Origin: Cellulomonas fimi ATCC 484
Lineage (GTDB): Bacteria; Actinomycetota; Actinomycetes; Actinomycetales; Cellulomonadaceae
Length of the DNA: 64,000 nucleotides
Direction: 5' to 3'
Assembly: GCF_000212695.1 (NCBI RefSeq)
Contig: NC_015514.1
Location: 992,001-1,056,000 of the forward strand
Each line of letters starts with the position of its first letter. Within the stretch, counting starts at the first letter, position 1. The notes below the pieces were generated by a model that was given only the letters and a program-made list of their open reading frames with translations, searched no databases and was not told the origin of the DNA. A program made the position numbers and the translations under genes. Shown piece after piece: positions 63,245 through 64,000 of this stretch.

Positions 63245-64000
63245 ATGAGCACGGACGCAGGGATGACCGCCTGCCCGGCGTGCGGCCGCCCGACGCGCGT
63301 CGGCGCACGGTTCTGCACGGGGTGCGGCACGCCCCTGGCGGCGGGTCCGGTGCCAGGCCCGCCGGCCCCCGCGCAGCCCGTGCCGCCCGTGCCGCCCGCG
63401 CCGCCCGCCCAGGTCGGTGCTCCCCGCTGGGCGGCCCCGCCGCAGCCCCCGGCGCCGGCCGCCCCGCAGCCGGGTGCCGCACCGACCCGTCGGGCGCAGC
63501 GCGCGGCGACCGCCGTGGTCGAGCCCGAGGTGCACGTCATCCAGGCACAGCCCGTCGCGCCCGCGCGGGCCCGGACCGGCGCACGCGCCGCGGTCGGGCT
63601 CGGGCCGTCGTTCGGCGACGCCCCGGCGGCGACGGTGGGCGCGCGCCTCGGCGCCTACCTCGTGGACGCGGCGGCCGTGAGCGTCGTCGGGGTCGCGACC
63701 CTGCTGCTCACGGGACGTCCGGCGCTCGCGGGGCTGCTCGCCGCCGAGGTCGTCGTCGGGCTCGTCGTGTGGGAGGCCCGGACCGGGCGCACCCTGGGCA
63801 ACCTCGCGCTCGGGCTGCGCGCCGCCCGCGTCGAGTCGCCGTACGCGCTCGGTGCCGGCCGGGCCGGGCTGCGGGCGCTCGTGCTCGCCGCCGGTCACCT
63901 CGTCGCCGGGCTGGGCCAGTGGGTCGTCGTGGGCTCGGTGGCCGCGGACTCCTCGCCGCGCCGGCAGGGCTGGCACGACCGCGCCGGTCGCGCGGTCGTC
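63245..64000 (+). CDS. Zinc-ribbon / RDD domain membrane protein, 5' part
   Basis: The frame is open from ATG at 63245 to the window end (252 codons, no stop), so the C-terminus is missing. A zinc ribbon lies at residues 10-31 (CPACGRPTRVGARFCTGCG), then a Pro/Ala-rich linker and an RDD membrane domain from about residue 138 (GARLGAYLVDAAAVSVVGVA ... RQGWHDRAGRAVV). It matches the order of the first two domains of the protein at 50242 and may likewise end in an FHA domain. AGGAGG lies about 5 nt before the ATG. Confidence 0.85.
   Translation, partial: MSTDAGMTACPACGRPTRVGARFCTGCGTPLAAGPVPGPPAPAQPVPPVPPAPPAQVGAPRWAAPPQPPAPAAPQPGAAPTRRAQRAATAVVEPEVHVIQAQPVAPARARTGARAAVGLGPSFGDAPAATVGARLGAYLVDAAAVSVVGVATLLLTGRPALAGLLAAEVVVGLVVWEARTGRTLGNLALGLRAARVESPYALGAGRAGLRALVLAAGHLVAGLGQWVVVGSVAADSSPRRQGWHDRAGRAVV

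Overview
The window is a high-GC actinobacterial chromosome segment. GC-rich codon use, frequent GTG starts, ATGA/GTGA gene overlaps, menaquinone-only quinone genes, a type VII (ESX) secretion locus and an arabinan-utilisation locus all point to a Micrococcales member, most likely Cellulomonas or a close relative. That assignment is inference from gene content, not from a marker gene. No rRNA, tRNA, CRISPR array, insertion sequence or prophage was recognised.

Region 1 (1-5.6 kb) is an arabinose/arabinan locus. A sugar ABC importer (binding lipoprotein plus two permeases, minus strand) diverges from a cytosolic GH51 arabinofuranosidase and a membrane-anchored or secreted GH43 arabinanase. Both divergent promoters carry near-identical LacI-type palindromes close to their predicted start points. 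Region 2 (5.6-10.5 kb) holds a DUF899 protein, a GNAT acetyltransferase, a HAD phosphatase, a glutaredoxin-like protein, the NADH/NAD sensor Rex, and a YceI/MarR divergent pair with twin operators.

Region 3 (10.5-50 kb) is devoted mostly to respiration. It has a system II cytochrome c maturation operon (TlpA-like, CcdA, ResB, CcsA-type). It has nearly all menaquinone biosynthesis genes (menA, menE, menB, menC, menD, menF, menG; no menH or thioesterase seen). It also has a geranylgeranyl-reductase-family flavoprotein (MenJ-like) leading a complete 14-gene nuoA-N complex I operon, followed by a polyprenyl diphosphate synthase. Interspersed are two tandem DUF3048 lipoproteins, a Gdx-type SMR exporter with its TetR regulator, and an HtrA-like protease. 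A Rex-like operator lies in the leader of the menJ-nuo operon, linking the regulator at 8.4 kb to complex I at 31-49 kb.

Region 4 (50-64 kb) is a compact ESX/type VII secretion locus: a zinc-ribbon/RDD/FHA protein, a PP2C phosphatase, a fused three-ATPase EccC, a Gly/Pro-rich putative substrate, a mycosin protease, a small helical Pro/Ser/Thr-tailed protein, two WXG100 proteins, EccD, and a second zinc-ribbon/RDD protein running off the window end.

A recurrent feature is a TANNNT hexamer placed 6-7 nt before the start codon of at least nine genes. This is the arrangement expected for leaderless transcripts, and it was used to fix several starts.
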